Of a stretch of 64,000 bases of DNA, positions 37,031-46,918 are shown piece after piece. How positions within the stretch are numbered: position 1 is the stretch's first letter; every line of letters starts with the position of its first letter. The stretch is from an uncultured Roseovarius sp. (GTDB lineage: Bacteria; Pseudomonadota; Alphaproteobacteria; Rhodobacterales; Rhodobacteraceae): the NCBI GenBank assembly GCA_947497295.1, contig CANMFU010000001.1, forward strand, positions 372,001 through 436,000, in the 5' to 3' direction. Both the position numbers and the translations under genes were made by a program. The notes under the pieces were generated by a model. It did not search any database. It had not been told where the DNA came from and saw nothing but the letters and a program-made list of their open reading frames with translations.

Positions 37031-39349
37031 ATGAGCGACAAGACCAAAACCCCCGGCGCCCCCGGCGACACCCCCGAGGCGATTCCCGAAACGCTGCGCC
37101 GCGCCATTGGCGACCGCTATCTGACCTATGCGCTCAGCACGATCATGCACCGCGCCTTGCCTGATGCGCGCGACGGGTTAAAGCCCGTTCACAGGCGCAT
37201 CCTTTATGCAATGCGCGAACTGCGTCTGAGTTCCACTGGAGGCTTCAGAAAATCGGCCAAGATCAGCGGCGACGTGATGGGTAACTATCACCCGCATGGC
37301 GACGCGGCGATCTATGATGCCATGGCCCGCCTCGCGCAGGATTTCGCGGTGCGTTATCCGCTGGTCGACGGGCAGGGCAATTTCGGCAATATCGACGGCG
37401 ATAACCCCGCTGCCGCCCGCTATACCGAAGCGCGGATGACCGCCGCCGCCGAGGCGCTGCTGCAAGGGCTGGATGAAAACGCCGTCGATTTTCGCGAGAA
37501 TTATGACGGCACCCTGACCGAGCCGGTGGTGCTGCCCGCCAGTTTTCCGAACCTGCTGGCCAACGGGTCCAGCGGCATCGCGGTGGGCATGGCGACCAAC
37601 ATCCCGCCCCATAACATTGCCGAACTGATCGACGCCTGCCTGCATCTGATCAAGACGCCGGACGCGCAGGACGACACGCTGCTGAAATATGTGCCCGGCC
37701 CTGATTTCCCCACGGGCGGCGTCATCGTCGAACCGCCCGAAAATATCGCGCAAGCCTACCGCACCGGGCGCGGATCGTTTCGCCTGCGCTGCAAATGGGA
37801 GGTCGAGGATCTGGGCCGCGGCCAGTGGCAGATTGTTGTGACCGAGATCCCCTATCAGGTGCAGAAATCCCGCCTGATCGAAAAGATCGCCGAGATCATC
37901 CAGTTGAAGAAAATCCCGATTTTGGGCGACGTCCGGGATGAGAGCGCCGAAGATATCCGTCTGGTTCTGGAGCCGCGCAGCAAGAATGTCGCGCCCGAAC
38001 TTCTGATGAACATGATGTATCGCAATTCCGACCTCGAAGTGCGATTCTCGTTGAATATGAACGTCTTGATTGACGGAGTTACACCAAAAGTCTGCTCGAT
38101 GAAGGAGGTGCTGCGCGCCTTTCTCGATTTCCGTCGCGAGATTTTGCAGCGCAGGTCCGTCTACCGGATGGAGAAGATCGACCACCGGCTGGAGATCCTC
38201 GAAGGGCTGATTGTCGCCTTCCTGAACCTTGACCGGGTGATCGACATCATCCGCTACGATGACGCGCCCAAAGCCGCGCTGATGCGCGAGGATTGGGGCC
38301 GTGATTTTGTCCGCGCCACGGACGAATCCGACTATGTGTCGCCCGCCGAGGGTGGCGAGGACGGACTCACTGATCTTCAGGCCGAATCCATCCTGAACAT
38401 GCGCCTGCGCAGCTTGCGGCGCCTTGAGGAGATTGAGCTGCTCAAAGAGCAGAGCGCCCTGATGGAGGAGCGCGCCGCGCTGGAGGATCTGCTAGAGCAT
38501 CCCGAGCTACAGTGGAATTCAGTGGCCGACCAATTGCGCGACGTTAAAAAGCTGTTCGGCAAATCCTCCGCCGGTGGCGCTCGCCGCACGCAGTTTGCCG
38601 TCGCGGGCGAGGTCGAGGAGGTGCCGCTGGAGGCGATGATCGACCGCGAGCCGATCACGGTGGTGTGCAGTCAGATGGGCTGGATTCGCGCGCTGACCGG
38701 CCATATCGACCTGACCCGCGAGCTGAAATTCAAGGATGGCGACGGTCCGAGGTTCCTGTTTCACGCCGAGACGACTGACCGTCTGCTGGTCTTCGCAGGC
38801 AATGGCCGCTTCTACACGATCCCGGCATCAAACCTGCCCGGCGGGCGCGGCATGGGCGAGCCTTTGCGCCTGATGGTCGATCTGCCCAACGAGGCTGAGA
38901 TCGTCGATATCCTGATTCACCAGCCAGGCCGCAAGCTGCTGGTCGCATCCAGCGCCGGTGACGGTTTCGTCGTGCCCGAAGACGAGGTTCTGGCCCAGAC
39001 GCGTGGCGGCAAACAGGTGCTGAATGTGCGTACACCGACCCGCGCCCTCGTGTGTCGACCGGTGGGCGGCGATCACGTAGCTGTTGTCGGCGAAAATCGT
39101 AAAGTGTTGGTTTTTGCCCTGTCCGAGTTGCCCGAAATGGGGAGAGGCAAGGGCGTAAGGTTGCAAAAGTATAAGGATGGCGGGCTGAGCGATGCGACGA
39201 CTTTCAGCATGGAGGCCGGTCTGACATGGCTTGACCCCGCCGGGCGCACGCGAACGGAGACGCAGCTAGACGATTGGATTGGCAAACGTGCCGGATCGGG
39301 TCGCATGGCGCCGCGCGGCTTCCCGCGGGACAACAAGTTCACTGGATAG
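37031..39349 (+). CDS. parC: DNA topoisomerase IV subunit A
   Basis: A 772-residue type II topoisomerase subunit that decatenates sister chromosomes with ParE. The catalytic tyrosine is Tyr131 in [28 protein letters not shown] carries the quinolone-resistance region. The C-terminal half has the beta-pinwheel repeats with low but typical similarity ([38 protein letters not shown]). The start is taken at MSDKTKTPG (37031), with an ATG at 37019 possible. No parE is in the window. Confidence 0.95.
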   Translation: MSDKTKTPGAPGDTPEAIPETLRRAIGDRYLTYALSTIMHRALPDARDGLKPVHRRILYAMRELRLSSTGGFRKSAKISGDVMGNYHPHGDAAIYDAMARLAQDFAVRYPLVDGQGNFGNIDGDNPAAARYTEARMTAAAEALLQGLDENAVDFRENYDGTLTEPVVLPASFPNLLANGSSGIAVGMATNIPPHNIAELIDACLHLIKTPDAQDDTLLKYVPGPDFPTGGVIVEPPENIAQAYRTGRGSFRLRCKWEVEDLGRGQWQIVVTEIPYQVQKSRLIEKIAEIIQLKKIPILGDVRDESAEDIRLVLEPRSKNVAPELLMNMMYRNSDLEVRFSLNMNVLIDGVTPKVCSMKEVLRAFLDFRREILQRRSVYRMEKIDHRLEILEGLIVAFLNLDRVIDIIRYDDAPKAALMREDWGRDFVRATDESDYVSPAEGGEDGLTDLQAESILNMRLRSLRRLEEIELLKEQSALMEERAALEDLLEHPELQWNSVADQLRDVKKLFGKSSAGGARRTQFAVAGEVEEVPLEAMIDREPITVVCSQMGWIRALTGHIDLTRELKFKDGDGPRFLFHAETTDRLLVFAGNGRFYTIPASNLPGGRGMGEPLRLMVDLPNEAEIVDILIHQPGRKLLVASSAGDGFVVPEDEVLAQTRGGKQVLNVRTPTRALVCRPVGGDHVAVVGENRKVLVFALSELPEMGRGKGVRLQKYKDGGLSDATTFSMEAGLTWLDPAGRTRTETQLDDWIGKRAGSGRMAPRGFPRDNKFTG

Positions 39350-39467
39350 TCCATCCTGAACAACTCGCACCTGCTTGAATTTATTTGAAAACGGAGGGTT
39401 TTGGTTAGGTGGGGATCGCAGGCTGACGTATTATCCGGGCAGATACTCTGCAATTTCGAGCCGGAGT

Positions 39468-40272
39468 ATGAAGCCCAAAAATCCACCCGCAGTCCAAGAC
39501 GACCACCTGCGCGCCTGGTTGGTCGACATGATCGACATGCGCCACGAATTGATGAAGCTCGCAGCCGTGATTGACTGGGATGTCTGCGAGGGGGAATGGA
39601 TCTGGTTCTCTCCGTCCCGCTTCGGTCGCCCGGCGACTTTGACGCGCCTGCGAGCCGGGGCTCGGCCTGCGACAAACCTACAACGACCTCGGGCCTCGGC
39701 TGGCCGGTCAGGTCGACCGTTACGCCCATGCCCGCATGAGGCGGCGGTCGAATTCATCTCGGAGGGCAAGGCGCACAAGCGCGACGGGTTCGGAACCAAA
39801 GTCAGCGTTGCCACAATCAACCGGGGCGGATCCAGCATGCGGTCGCTTTCAGGTAACCCCTACGACGGCCACACGCTGGCTGGAGCGCCGAGATCCTCAC
39901 TGACCAGCGGCCCGACTTCGTGGACCGGGATATCGTGGCCGTGACGTCGATAATGTGAAGGTCTTCATGAGCGGTGCCCGGCGCGGCGTCACCAGAACCA
40001 TCGCCAGCCTTCTACAACGACGCAGCGCCATCGAGCCAATGATCGGGCACATGAAGAATAACTGTCGACTGACACGAAGCACGCTGAAAGGAACCGGCGG
40101 CGATGCCCTATTCGCCGCGCTTTGCGGCTGTGGCCACAATTTTCGTATGATCCGGAGGCACCTGAGGATCATCTTGCGTCAACTGATCTGGTTGATCCGC
40201 CGAGCTTGCATGATAGTTGCCGCACAAATGGCCGTCGGTCGACGAGATAAGGTCGACACACAGGCAGCCTGA
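39468..40272 (+). pseudogene. Decayed IS5-family transposase
   Basis: Remnants of one transposase are seen in several frames. In frame from 39468: MKPKNPPAVQDDHLRAWLVD with MIDMRHELMKLAAVIDWD, the IS5 N-terminus. In another frame near 39650: GLGLRQTYNDLGPRLAGQVD and RYAHARM. Back in the first frame: GKAHKRDGFGTKVSVAT and GNPYDGHTLAG. Then EILTDQRPDFVDRD in another frame. Finally 39955-40272 gives VFMSGARRGVTR and RRSAIEPMIGHMKNN, the C-terminal end. A large internal part is deleted (about residues 60-230 of the normal protein) and several frameshifts separate the rest. No clear terminal repeats were found. Confidence 0.85.
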
Positions 40273-40424
40273 CAGAGATCTTCGGGACGGACTGGATAAA
40301 GATCTTCGCCTAAGCTTCTCATCCTGCGTAAAAAAGCACTTTGGCCCAAGTTGCTACGCTGATTCAACTCAAGCTGAAAAGCGGATAGAGCCGTCTGAGC
40401 AGGGCCTGACGATCAATGCGCAAC

Positions 40425-40446
40425 GAAGGGCCCCGCCGGGTCCTTC
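40425..40446 (-). terminator. Stem-loop after the secreted-protein gene
   Basis: GAAGGGCCC / GGGTCCTTC forms a 9-bp stem with one G-T pair and a 4-nt loop, 25 bp after the minus-strand stop. The minus strand continues GTTGCG, so the U tract is poor. Probably a weak terminator. Confidence 0.45.
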
Positions 40447-40470
40447 TCCATCTGGTTCGCCGGTGCGCCA

Positions 40471-40824
40471 TCACTCCAGCGTGTTACCCTGCTTGATCAT
40501 GCCAGTGCCAGCGCTTTCGCCGTTCTGAAACCACTCCAACTGATCGCCATCAATCTGCGCTTCGTAGCAGCCAAAATCGGTGCCGGGGTAACATACACCT
40601 TCATCTGTGATCTCGTAGGTGCCGCCGCCTGCCGCATCATCGTAGGTGCCGTCTTCGGCGAAATAGCTGGCATAGCCGCCGCCGCCCATATCACCGCTGA
40701 AGGTGTTACCAACAAGCGCCGCGCGCAGTTCGTCCGCGGTGGAGGCGGCCATCGCGCCGGTGGTCAGTGCGCTCAGCGCAAGGACGGCGGACAATGCCGT
40801 ACGGGTGATGATTCGAATGGTCAT
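40471..40824 (-). CDS. Small secreted hypothetical protein
   Basis: A 117-residue protein beginning with a clear signal peptide (MTIRIITRTALSAVLALSAL, cleaved after AMA). The mature part is acidic and Gly-rich, with the repeated beta-like pattern YFAEDGTYDDAAGGGTYEI and two cysteines (CYPGTDFGCYEAQ) that could form a disulfide. It resembles other short Rhodobacterales periplasmic proteins of unknown role. Start ATG at 40824 has GGAGA upstream. I cannot assign a function. Confidence 0.75.
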   Translation of the reverse strand: MTIRIITRTALSAVLALSALTTGAMAASTADELRAALVGNTFSGDMGGGGYASYFAEDGTYDDAAGGGTYEITDEGVCYPGTDFGCYEAQIDGDQLEWFQNGESAGTGMIKQGNTLE

Positions 40825-40945
40825 GTGCGTTATCTCCATAGTTGATTGCGTTCCACTAGATAGGCAGGGTGAGCGGTGTTCAATGGGCCTTGCGGCGCGA
40901 TCCCCGGCCGGTGCGCGCCTTTGCGCTCCATCGCTGGAGCGGCTG

Positions 40946-42313
40946 CTAGAGCGGCTCGGCCGTCAGCCAGACACCGCCTTCGGGACGCAGGGTCAGGATC
41001 ATCACCGGATCGGGATCGCGCCCCTCGACCGGTGCGAAGCGGAATTGTCCCAACAGCGTGGCAAGGATGATGACCACCTCCTGAAGCGCAAAGCTGGCAC
41101 CGATGCAGATGCGTGGACCGTCACCAAAGGGCAGGTAAGCATAGCGCTGCATGTCCTTTCGGTTTTCGAACCGCTCGGGACGAAACGCATCGGGATCATC
41201 CCACAGCTGATAGTGTCGGTGCAGGGCATAAATCGGCACGATCACCGTATCGCCCCGGCGGATTTGCCGGCCGCATAGCGTGTCGTCCGCCAGCGCGCTG
41301 CGCGACACCATCGCGGCAGGCGGATAGAGCCGCAGCGCCTCGTCGGCAATCTGGCGGATATAGGGCAGGCTTGCCACATCGTCGCCGGTCGCGGCACGGT
41401 CGCCGCAGACGGCACGTATTTCGGCGCGCGCCTTGTCCTGAACGCGGGAATCGAAGGCACAAAGATAGAGCGACCATGCCAGCGTCAGCGCCGTGGTCTC
41501 ATGGCCCGCGACGATAAAAGTCAGCAGATTATCGCGTAGTTCAGCCGTATTCATCCGGCGCTTTGTCTCGGGGTCTTCGCCGTCCAGCAACAGGTCCAGC
41601 AGGTCCGGAACGTCCTTTGGTCCGCGCTGGCGGCGCGCCTCGACCGCGTCATCAGCGACAGATTTCATCTGCTTCATCGCGGCGCCCGATATCATTCGTC
41701 CGGGGCGCGGCACCCAGTCCGGCAGCCCCAAAATATCAAACAGCGAGATTTTTCCCGCCTCGGCGATATAGGCATCAATCGCGCCATGCACCGCGTCCGA
41801 ATCAAAACTGCCATCGCCGGAAAACGTCACCTCGCCGATCACATCGAAGGTGGTGCGCACCATATCCTCGGCCACGTCCACGGCGCGCGGGCCAGCTGCT
41901 GCAATGCGCTCGGCGCTGCGCTCTGCCGCCGCCGTCATGATCGGCGCGAGGTTCATCACATTGCGGTGGGAAAATACCGGCGCCGCCGCGCGCCGTTGCC
42001 AGCGCCAATGCGCGCCCTCGGCGATGAACATGCTTTCGCCGATGGCGGGGCGCAGCAGGTTTTTCGTGACCAACGATTTGGGATAATTGCTCTCATTCTC
42101 CAGCAGCACGCGGCGCAGCGCGCCGGGGTCCATAACCATGTGCCAGCGTTTGCCGGTGCGCCCAGATACCATCGGCTGACGCGTGGCAATATCGGGGATG
42201 ATGCTCAGCACATTGCGCCGGGCCGCATTCAGGCTGGCAAATATGCCCATCGGCTGCGTAACCAGCGGCACGCGTACGGGCAGGGCGGGCGAGGGAGGTG
42301 TCTGTGACGTCAT
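40946..42313 (-). CDS. Cytochrome P450
   Basis: A 455-residue heme monooxygenase of the soluble bacterial type. I-helix oxygen-binding motif AGHETT (residues 269-274), K-helix EALR (325-328) and the heme-ligand Cys403 in PFGDGPRICIGASFA are all intact. The FxPERFxxR element is present as FRPERFENRKD. No ferredoxin or reductase partner is in the window, so electron donors come from elsewhere. The substrate is not predictable. The start at 42313 has a weak ribosome site. Confidence 0.95.
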   Translation of the reverse strand: MTSQTPPSPALPVRVPLVTQPMGIFASLNAARRNVLSIIPDIATRQPMVSGRTGKRWHMVMDPGALRRVLLENESNYPKSLVTKNLLRPAIGESMFIAEGAHWRWQRRAAAPVFSHRNVMNLAPIMTAAAERSAERIAAAGPRAVDVAEDMVRTTFDVIGEVTFSGDGSFDSDAVHGAIDAYIAEAGKISLFDILGLPDWVPRPGRMISGAAMKQMKSVADDAVEARRQRGPKDVPDLLDLLLDGEDPETKRRMNTAELRDNLLTFIVAGHETTALTLAWSLYLCAFDSRVQDKARAEIRAVCGDRAATGDDVASLPYIRQIADEALRLYPPAAMVSRSALADDTLCGRQIRRGDTVIVPIYALHRHYQLWDDPDAFRPERFENRKDMQRYAYLPFGDGPRICIGASFALQEVVIILATLLGQFRFAPVEGRDPDPVMILTLRPEGGVWLTAEPL

Positions 42314-42440
42314 AAGCCATCATATAGGGGGCGATAAGCGCCCCGGCAAACGACAGCCCCTGCATTTCGTTGCGAAAAGCGCGTGGGTGCGCTATCGCGG
42401 CGGGGTTCGCTAACAAATTCCTGTCTGCCAAGGATCAACG

Positions 42441-43085
42441 ATGCATCGTCTTATCGCCATTTTCGTCCTGCTGGCCACCCTGGCGGCCTGCACCAATCCA
42501 AATGATCTGGACAATGCACCGACGCCTCTGGGTGATTTCAAATTGGCCCATAACGTGGTTGTCGCGCCCAATATCACCAAAGGACCTGCCTCTCGGGATG
42601 CGTCGGACGCCGAATGGATCGCCGCGATGACCAAGGCGGTGGACGAACGATTCAGCCGCTACGACGGCGACAAGCTGTATCATATCGGTGTGTCGATTGA
42701 AGGTTATGTGCTGGCTGTGCCGGGCGTGCCGATTGTGGGCTCTCCGAAATCGGCGCTGATCCTGAATGTCACTGTCTGGGATGACGCAGCGGGCAAGAAG
42801 CTGAACGAAAAGCCCGAGCAGGTCACGGTTATAGAATCGTTGTCGGGGGAGACATGGTTGGGTTCGGGGCTGACGCAGTCCAAGCAGGAGCAGATGACAA
42901 ACCTGTCGCGCAATGCGGCCAAGCTGATCCAGAATTGGCTGATGCGCGAGAAATACCAGAACGATTGGTTCGGCGGGACCGATGCGGACAAGGCAAACGC
43001 CCGAAAGACTGTGAAACCTGCCGCTGCGGCGGCCGCCCAGCCTGCGGGGAAACCTGCACCCGGGCCGGTGCGCGCAAAAAGCTGA
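42441..43085 (+). CDS. Putative lipoprotein
   Basis: A 214-residue protein with an N-terminal lipoprotein signal ending in the lipobox LAAC (residues 14-17, MHRLIAIFVLLATLAAC), so it is probably anchored in a membrane by a diacylated Cys17. The mature part has a mixed alpha/beta pattern with GSPKSALILNVTVWDDAAGK, and an Ala/Pro-rich tail rich in Lys. I do not recognise a named domain. It stands alone before tRNA-Trp. Confidence 0.75.
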   Translation: MHRLIAIFVLLATLAACTNPNDLDNAPTPLGDFKLAHNVVVAPNITKGPASRDASDAEWIAAMTKAVDERFSRYDGDKLYHIGVSIEGYVLAVPGVPIVGSPKSALILNVTVWDDAAGKKLNEKPEQVTVIESLSGETWLGSGLTQSKQEQMTNLSRNAAKLIQNWLMREKYQNDWFGGTDADKANARKTVKPAAAAAAQPAGKPAPGPVRAKS

Positions 43086-43154
43086 GTTGACGAATATCGG
43101 TGCGATTGATGGCTTGATTCCCCGGGCAAGGTCGCGTAATCGGTCGCACATTGT

Positions 43155-43230
43155 AGGGGTATAGCTCAGCTGGTAGAGCGACGGTCTCCAAAACCGTAGG
43201 TCCCGGGTTCGAGCCCTGGTGCCCCTGCCA
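43155..43230 (+). tRNA. tRNA-Trp (CCA anticodon)
   Basis: A complete cloverleaf: acceptor stem AGGGGTA pairing with TGCCCCT, D-arm GCTC...GAGC, anticodon stem ACGGT / ACCGT with loop CTCCAAA (anticodon CCA at 43188-43190), T-arm with GGTTCGAGCC, discriminator G and encoded CCA at 43228-43230. The tRNA-Trp / secE / nusG order is a known alphaproteobacterial arrangement; here one protein gene intervenes. Confidence 0.97.
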
Positions 43231-43497
43231 ATTTCTCCGGATTTCAGAATTTTTTGCCAGAGCGGTCATTTGTGGCCGACATCTTCTGATTTGTTTGATG
43301 ACGCCGTCTGGCTGCCCTCATCTGTTTCGAGGCGGGGGGCGGTCAGCCATATCGTCACCACAATTCCCGCTGTGTGACGCAAAGTGGACATGCTTGCCAT
43401 ATTCTTGCCGCAAACTTGCCGTATGATGCTCCCATTCGGCCCGCCTTAGCGCGCTGCCGGATTCGCGTGGGGGCGCGGAGTTAGGGGTAACGTTGCA

Positions 43498-44226
43498 ATG
43501 ACATATACAGAAGATGAAGTAGCGCAGATTCATCTGCGTGCGTTGCGTCCCGGGATGCGGCTGACGCCGCTACAGTCGCCGCCGTCCAAGGTGAGCGACG
43601 CAGAAGTCGATACCGTGATTGCCAGAACATTGGCCGAAAGCCGCCAGCTTGAGGCGCGCGCAGCGTTGCCTGTGATTGCGCACCAAGATGACCTGACCGG
43701 GCTTGCCGGGCGCAATGCCCGGCGCGCGGCCGAGCAAGAGAGCGCGGCAGCGGCGCGTCTGAGCAGTGTTTCCGCTCGTTTTGCATCTGGAACGCCCGCC
43801 CCGGTGACCATAGAGGATTTGGCCGGCAGGGCGCCGACGGTACTGGAAAAGCTAAGAAAATTGCCTTTGCGGGTATTACTTTTTGCCTCAGTGCTGGCCA
43901 TTTTCGCGCTGGCGCCGTGGCTGATGCCGCTGGCGCTCTTGTCGATGGCGGTTTTGGTGGTGGCGATGGGCAGCGACCGTGTGGCGGCCGCTTTGACGCG
44001 TGTCTATCATCGTCGATATGCGCGCAATCGGGACCGGGCAGAGCGGTTTCGCGCCCGTATTGATCGGTTGGCAATTGGCATGGACGCAGTGTTGGATCGG
44101 CTGCCCGAGCGGTGGACGACGGGCCTGTATATGCCGGACTTCAGCCGTGAGGCGCTGCTGGAGGACCTGGATGAGGGTCGTCCGGACCCGTTTGACAGGA
44201 TTGCCGCAGAGATGCGGCAGGGCTGA
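43498..44226 (+). CDS. Hypothetical membrane protein
   Basis: A 242-residue protein. The N-terminal half is hydrophilic and Ala/Arg-rich. Residues about 122-160 form a long hydrophobic block (PLRVLLFASVLAIFALAPWL then MPLALLSMAVLVVAMG) best read as two membrane helices. A basic C-terminal region (YHRRYARNRDRAERFRARID) follows. It lies between tRNA-Trp and secE. No domain is recognised. The start ATG at 43498 has only a moderate ribosome site. Confidence 0.7.
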   Translation: MTYTEDEVAQIHLRALRPGMRLTPLQSPPSKVSDAEVDTVIARTLAESRQLEARAALPVIAHQDDLTGLAGRNARRAAEQESAAAARLSSVSARFASGTPAPVTIEDLAGRAPTVLEKLRKLPLRVLLFASVLAIFALAPWLMPLALLSMAVLVVAMGSDRVAAALTRVYHRRYARNRDRAERFRARIDRLAIGMDAVLDRLPERWTTGLYMPDFSREALLEDLDEGRPDPFDRIAAEMRQG

Positions 44227-44350
44227 CGCTCGGGCATAAGCGCCACGTCGGCAGCGCTTGACCCCTTGAAATCATCGCGCCCGGCGGATATGTGCGCCGT
44301 CAACGGATCTGCGCCGCGCAGGGCCACCCAACCAACAAAGAAGGCAGCGC

Positions 44351-44548
44351 ATGGCACGCACCAACCCGCTTCAGTTCGTCCAGCAAGTCCGCTCGGAGGT
44401 CTCCAAGGTCGTCTGGCCAACCCGCCGCGAAGTGCTGCTGACCACCGTTATGGTGTTCATCATGGCGGCATTGACGGCGGTTTTCTTTGCGTTGGTGGAT
44501 CTGGGAATTCGCAGCGGGCTTCAGGCAGTTCTGAGTATTTTCGGCTGA
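44351..44548 (+). CDS. secE: Preprotein translocase subunit SecE
   Basis: A 65-residue protein, the short form of SecE with one membrane helix (residues 31-55) after the conserved amphipathic segment QFVQQVRSEVSKVVWPTRRE. It clamps SecY in the SecYEG channel. The ATG follows AAGG. It is the first of the secE-nusG-rplKAJL-rpoBC block. Confidence 0.96.
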   Translation: MARTNPLQFVQQVRSEVSKVVWPTRREVLLTTVMVFIMAALTAVFFALVDLGIRSGLQAVLSIFG

Positions 44549-44774
44549 TTGCGTGTCAAGGGGCGCGCGTTTGTCAATGCTGCCTCTTGAACACGCGCGC
44601 GATGACAGGTAACTGCTGCACAATTCTGCAATATGGCGCGCGGCGAATCGAGCCCCGCGCCGATTTTGTTTAGCGGACGTCCGGCGGGGCGCTGCGCCAC
44701 TCAGGGCGCGGCAGGCCGGGCAGGACAGGAAATTTCGGCCAATGGGGCCGTGTGATACGAGGGAATGGCTCAGC

Positions 44775-45305
44775 ATGGCAAAGCGGTGGTACTCGGTGAG
44801 CGTTCTTTCGAACTTCGAAAAGAAGATCGCCGAGCAGATCAGAACCTCGATCGTCGAAAATGGCCTCGAAGATGATATCGACGAGGTGCTGGTTCCGACC
44901 GAAGAAGTGATCGAAGTGCGGCGCGGCAAGAAGGTAACAGCCGAGCGGCGGTTCATGCCCGGCTATGTTCTGGTGCGCATGGAGATGTCCGACAAGGGCT
45001 ATCACATGATCAACTCGATCAACCGTGTCACCGGATTTCTTGGCCCGCAGGGCCGCCCGATGCCGATGCGCGATTCCGAAGTGCAGGCCATCCTTGGCCG
45101 CGTTCAGGAAGGCGAGGACAGCCCGCGCACCCTGATTCATTTCGAGATCGGCGAAAAGGTCAAGGTCAACGACGGCCCCTTCGAGGGCTTCGACGGATCG
45201 GTCGAGAATGTCGACGAAGAGCAGCAGCGCCTCAAGGTGTCGGTGTCGATCTTTGGCCGGGAAACCCCGGTCGAACTGGAATTCACGCAGGTTTCCAAGC
45301 AATAA
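44775..45305 (+). CDS. nusG: Transcription termination/antitermination factor NusG
   Basis: A 176-residue NusG. The N-terminal NGN domain ([20 protein letters not shown] through [12 protein letters not shown]) binds RNA polymerase and the C-terminal KOW domain ([20 protein letters not shown]) binds Rho or S10. Start ATG at 44775 is the family start; the upstream extension is leader. It lies 226 bp from secE, longer than in many species. Confidence 0.97.
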   Translation: MAKRWYSVSVLSNFEKKIAEQIRTSIVENGLEDDIDEVLVPTEEVIEVRRGKKVTAERRFMPGYVLVRMEMSDKGYHMINSINRVTGFLGPQGRPMPMRDSEVQAILGRVQEGEDSPRTLIHFEIGEKVKVNDGPFEGFDGSVENVDEEQQRLKVSVSIFGRETPVELEFTQVSKQ

Positions 45306-45398
45306 GGACTGCGCGATGTCGCCCGGATAATCTGGGCACCATGTGGGAGGCACGGGGGCCGCGGCACCCGGACCGGACCACACAACCGAGTTGGCTGC

Positions 45399-45410
45399 GG
45401 GGCGCGCCCC
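45399..45410. promoter_or_regulatory. GC palindrome in the rplK leader
   Basis: GGGGCGCGCCCC is a perfect 12-base palindrome about 30 bp before rplK. In many bacteria the L11 leader holds the L1 autoregulatory site. This palindrome alone is not that motif, so a link is only a possibility. Confidence 0.25.
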
Positions 45411-45440
45411 AAGGCCTGTTGAAATGGAAGGAGAGGCCTC

Positions 45441-45866
45441 ATGGCCAAGAAACTCGCCGGGAAGATGAAACTGCAGGTGAAAGCCGGGCAGGCCAACCCC
45501 AGCCCGCCCGTCGGCCCCGCACTGGGCCAGCGCGGCATCAACATCATGGAATTCTGCAAGGCGTTCAACGCCAAGACGCAGGATCTGGAGCCGGGCGCAC
45601 CATGCCCGACCGTGATCACCTATTATCAGGACAAGTCCTTTGAGATTGATATCAAGACGCCCCCGGCGGCTTACTATCTCAAAAAGGCGGCCAAGCTGAC
45701 CTCGGGCGGCAAGACGCCGGGCCGTGACACAGTCGGCTCCGTGTCGGTCAAGCAGGTCCGCGAGATCGCTGAAGCCAAGTGGAAAGACCTGAACGCAAAC
45801 GACGTCGAGGCCGCGATGAAGATCATCGTTGGCAGCGCACGCTCCATGGGCATCGAGGTGAAGTAA
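45441..45866 (+). CDS. rplK: 50S ribosomal protein L11
   Basis: A 141-residue protein of the GTPase-associated centre. Family parts: [20 protein letters not shown] with [15 protein letters not shown] in the N-terminal domain and the C-terminal rRNA-binding segment [20 protein letters not shown]. The ATG follows GGAAGGAGAGG, a very strong site. The next gene starts 1 bp after its stop. Confidence 0.98.
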   Translation: MAKKLAGKMKLQVKAGQANPSPPVGPALGQRGINIMEFCKAFNAKTQDLEPGAPCPTVITYYQDKSFEIDIKTPPAAYYLKKAAKLTSGGKTPGRDTVGSVSVKQVREIAEAKWKDLNANDVEAAMKIIVGSARSMGIEVK

Positions 45867-45867
45867 G

Positions 45868-46566
45868 ATGGCAAAGCTTGGAAAACGCGCACGCGCAGCC
45901 CGCGAAGCCTTTGAGGGCAAGAGCAACCTGACGGTCGAAGACGCCGTCGCTCTGGTCAAGGGCAACGCCAAATCGAAATTCGACGAAACCATCGAAATCG
46001 CAGTGAACCTGGGCGTTGATCCGCGCCACGCGGATCAGATGGTTCGCGGTGTTGTCGGCCTGCCGAACGGCACTGGCAAAACCGTCCGCGTCGCTGTCTT
46101 TGCGCGCGGCGCCAAGGCTGAAGAGGCCGAGGCGGCCGGGGCCGACATCGTCGGTGCCGAAGACCTGATGGAGATCGTTCAGGGCGGCAAGATCGACTTT
46201 GACCGCTGTATCGCCACGCCCGACATGATGCCCGTCGTGGGTCGCCTGGGCAAGGTTCTGGGCCCCCGCAACCTGATGCCGAACCCAAAAATCGGGACGG
46301 TGACGATGGATGTGGCTCAGGCTGTCAAGGACGCCAAGGGCGGCCAGGTACAGTTCAAGGCCGAGAAGGCCGGCGTGGTTCATGCCGGTGTGGGCAAGGC
46401 ATCCTTTGATCAGGCGAAGCTGGTCGAGAACGTGCGCGCCTTCATCAACGCCGTGCAGAAGGCTAAGCCGACCGGCGCCAAGGGCGCGTATATGAAGCGG
46501 ATCTCGCTGACCTCGACAATGGGTCCGGGCGTGACAATCGACGTGGCTGACGCTGCTGTCGAGTGA
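45868..46566 (+). CDS. rplA: 50S ribosomal protein L1
   Basis: A 232-residue protein of the L1 stalk, which also represses its own operon in other bacteria. Conserved parts are [20 protein letters not shown], the [18 protein letters not shown] strand, [20 protein letters not shown], and the C-terminal [16 protein letters not shown]. It is followed at 25 bp by a terminator-like hairpin. Confidence 0.98.
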   Translation: MAKLGKRARAAREAFEGKSNLTVEDAVALVKGNAKSKFDETIEIAVNLGVDPRHADQMVRGVVGLPNGTGKTVRVAVFARGAKAEEAEAAGADIVGAEDLMEIVQGGKIDFDRCIATPDMMPVVGRLGKVLGPRNLMPNPKIGTVTMDVAQAVKDAKGGQVQFKAEKAGVVHAGVGKASFDQAKLVENVRAFINAVQKAKPTGAKGAYMKRISLTSTMGPGVTIDVADAAVE

Positions 46567-46591
46567 TCGCACGATCTGACAACTGATAAGG

Positions 46592-46617
46592 GAGCGGGCC
46601 TTGCGGTCCGCTCTTTC
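46592..46617 (+). terminator. Rho-independent-like terminator or attenuator between rplA and rplJ
   Basis: A 9-bp stem GAGCGGGCC / GGTCCGCTC with one G-T pair and a TTGC loop, followed by TTTC. It lies 26 bp after rplA. It may partly stop L11-L1 transcripts, so the L10/L7-L12-polymerase genes probably have an additional promoter in the 300 bp that follow. Confidence 0.65.
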
Positions 46618-46918
46618 GTATTTCAGGGGCGATTTGCGCCGGATGCTACCGCAGGGGTTGGCAAGGCGCGGGGAAACCTCTATGGGCTGCAGGGTGCAGA
46701 TGGCAGGGGATTCGCGTTCCGTGACTTTTGTACGTTTCGTCCAAGAAGGTGGGTGGGCCTTGGCCCTTAATAACCTGCCTGAGGCGGGAGTGACTAGATC
46801 AGCCAGACCACATGTCTGGATGCGTCGACGATGCCCCGTTTTACAGGACCAAATGCCGGACGCACTTGTCCGGCTGAACTGAGCCGGGGGAATCTCCCCC
46901 GAATATTGGAGTGAAACT
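46618..46918 (+). promoter_or_regulatory. rplJ leader with hairpins (candidate L10 autoregulatory region)
   Basis: A 300-bp non-coding stretch before rplJ. No gene is supported. Two hairpins lie near its end: CCGGCT / AGCCGG at 46870-46887 and GGGGG / CCCCC around AATCT at 46886-46900, which share bases and so are alternatives. The L10 leader binds the L10/L7-L12 complex in many bacteria, and mutually exclusive stems fit that idea. The Rfam L10 leader motif could not be verified. Confidence 0.4.

Noticed and set aside
43320..43430. Three CTTGCC repeats before the membrane-protein gene
   Set aside because: Spacing is irregular and the sequence is short. It could include part of a promoter, but nothing decisive was found.
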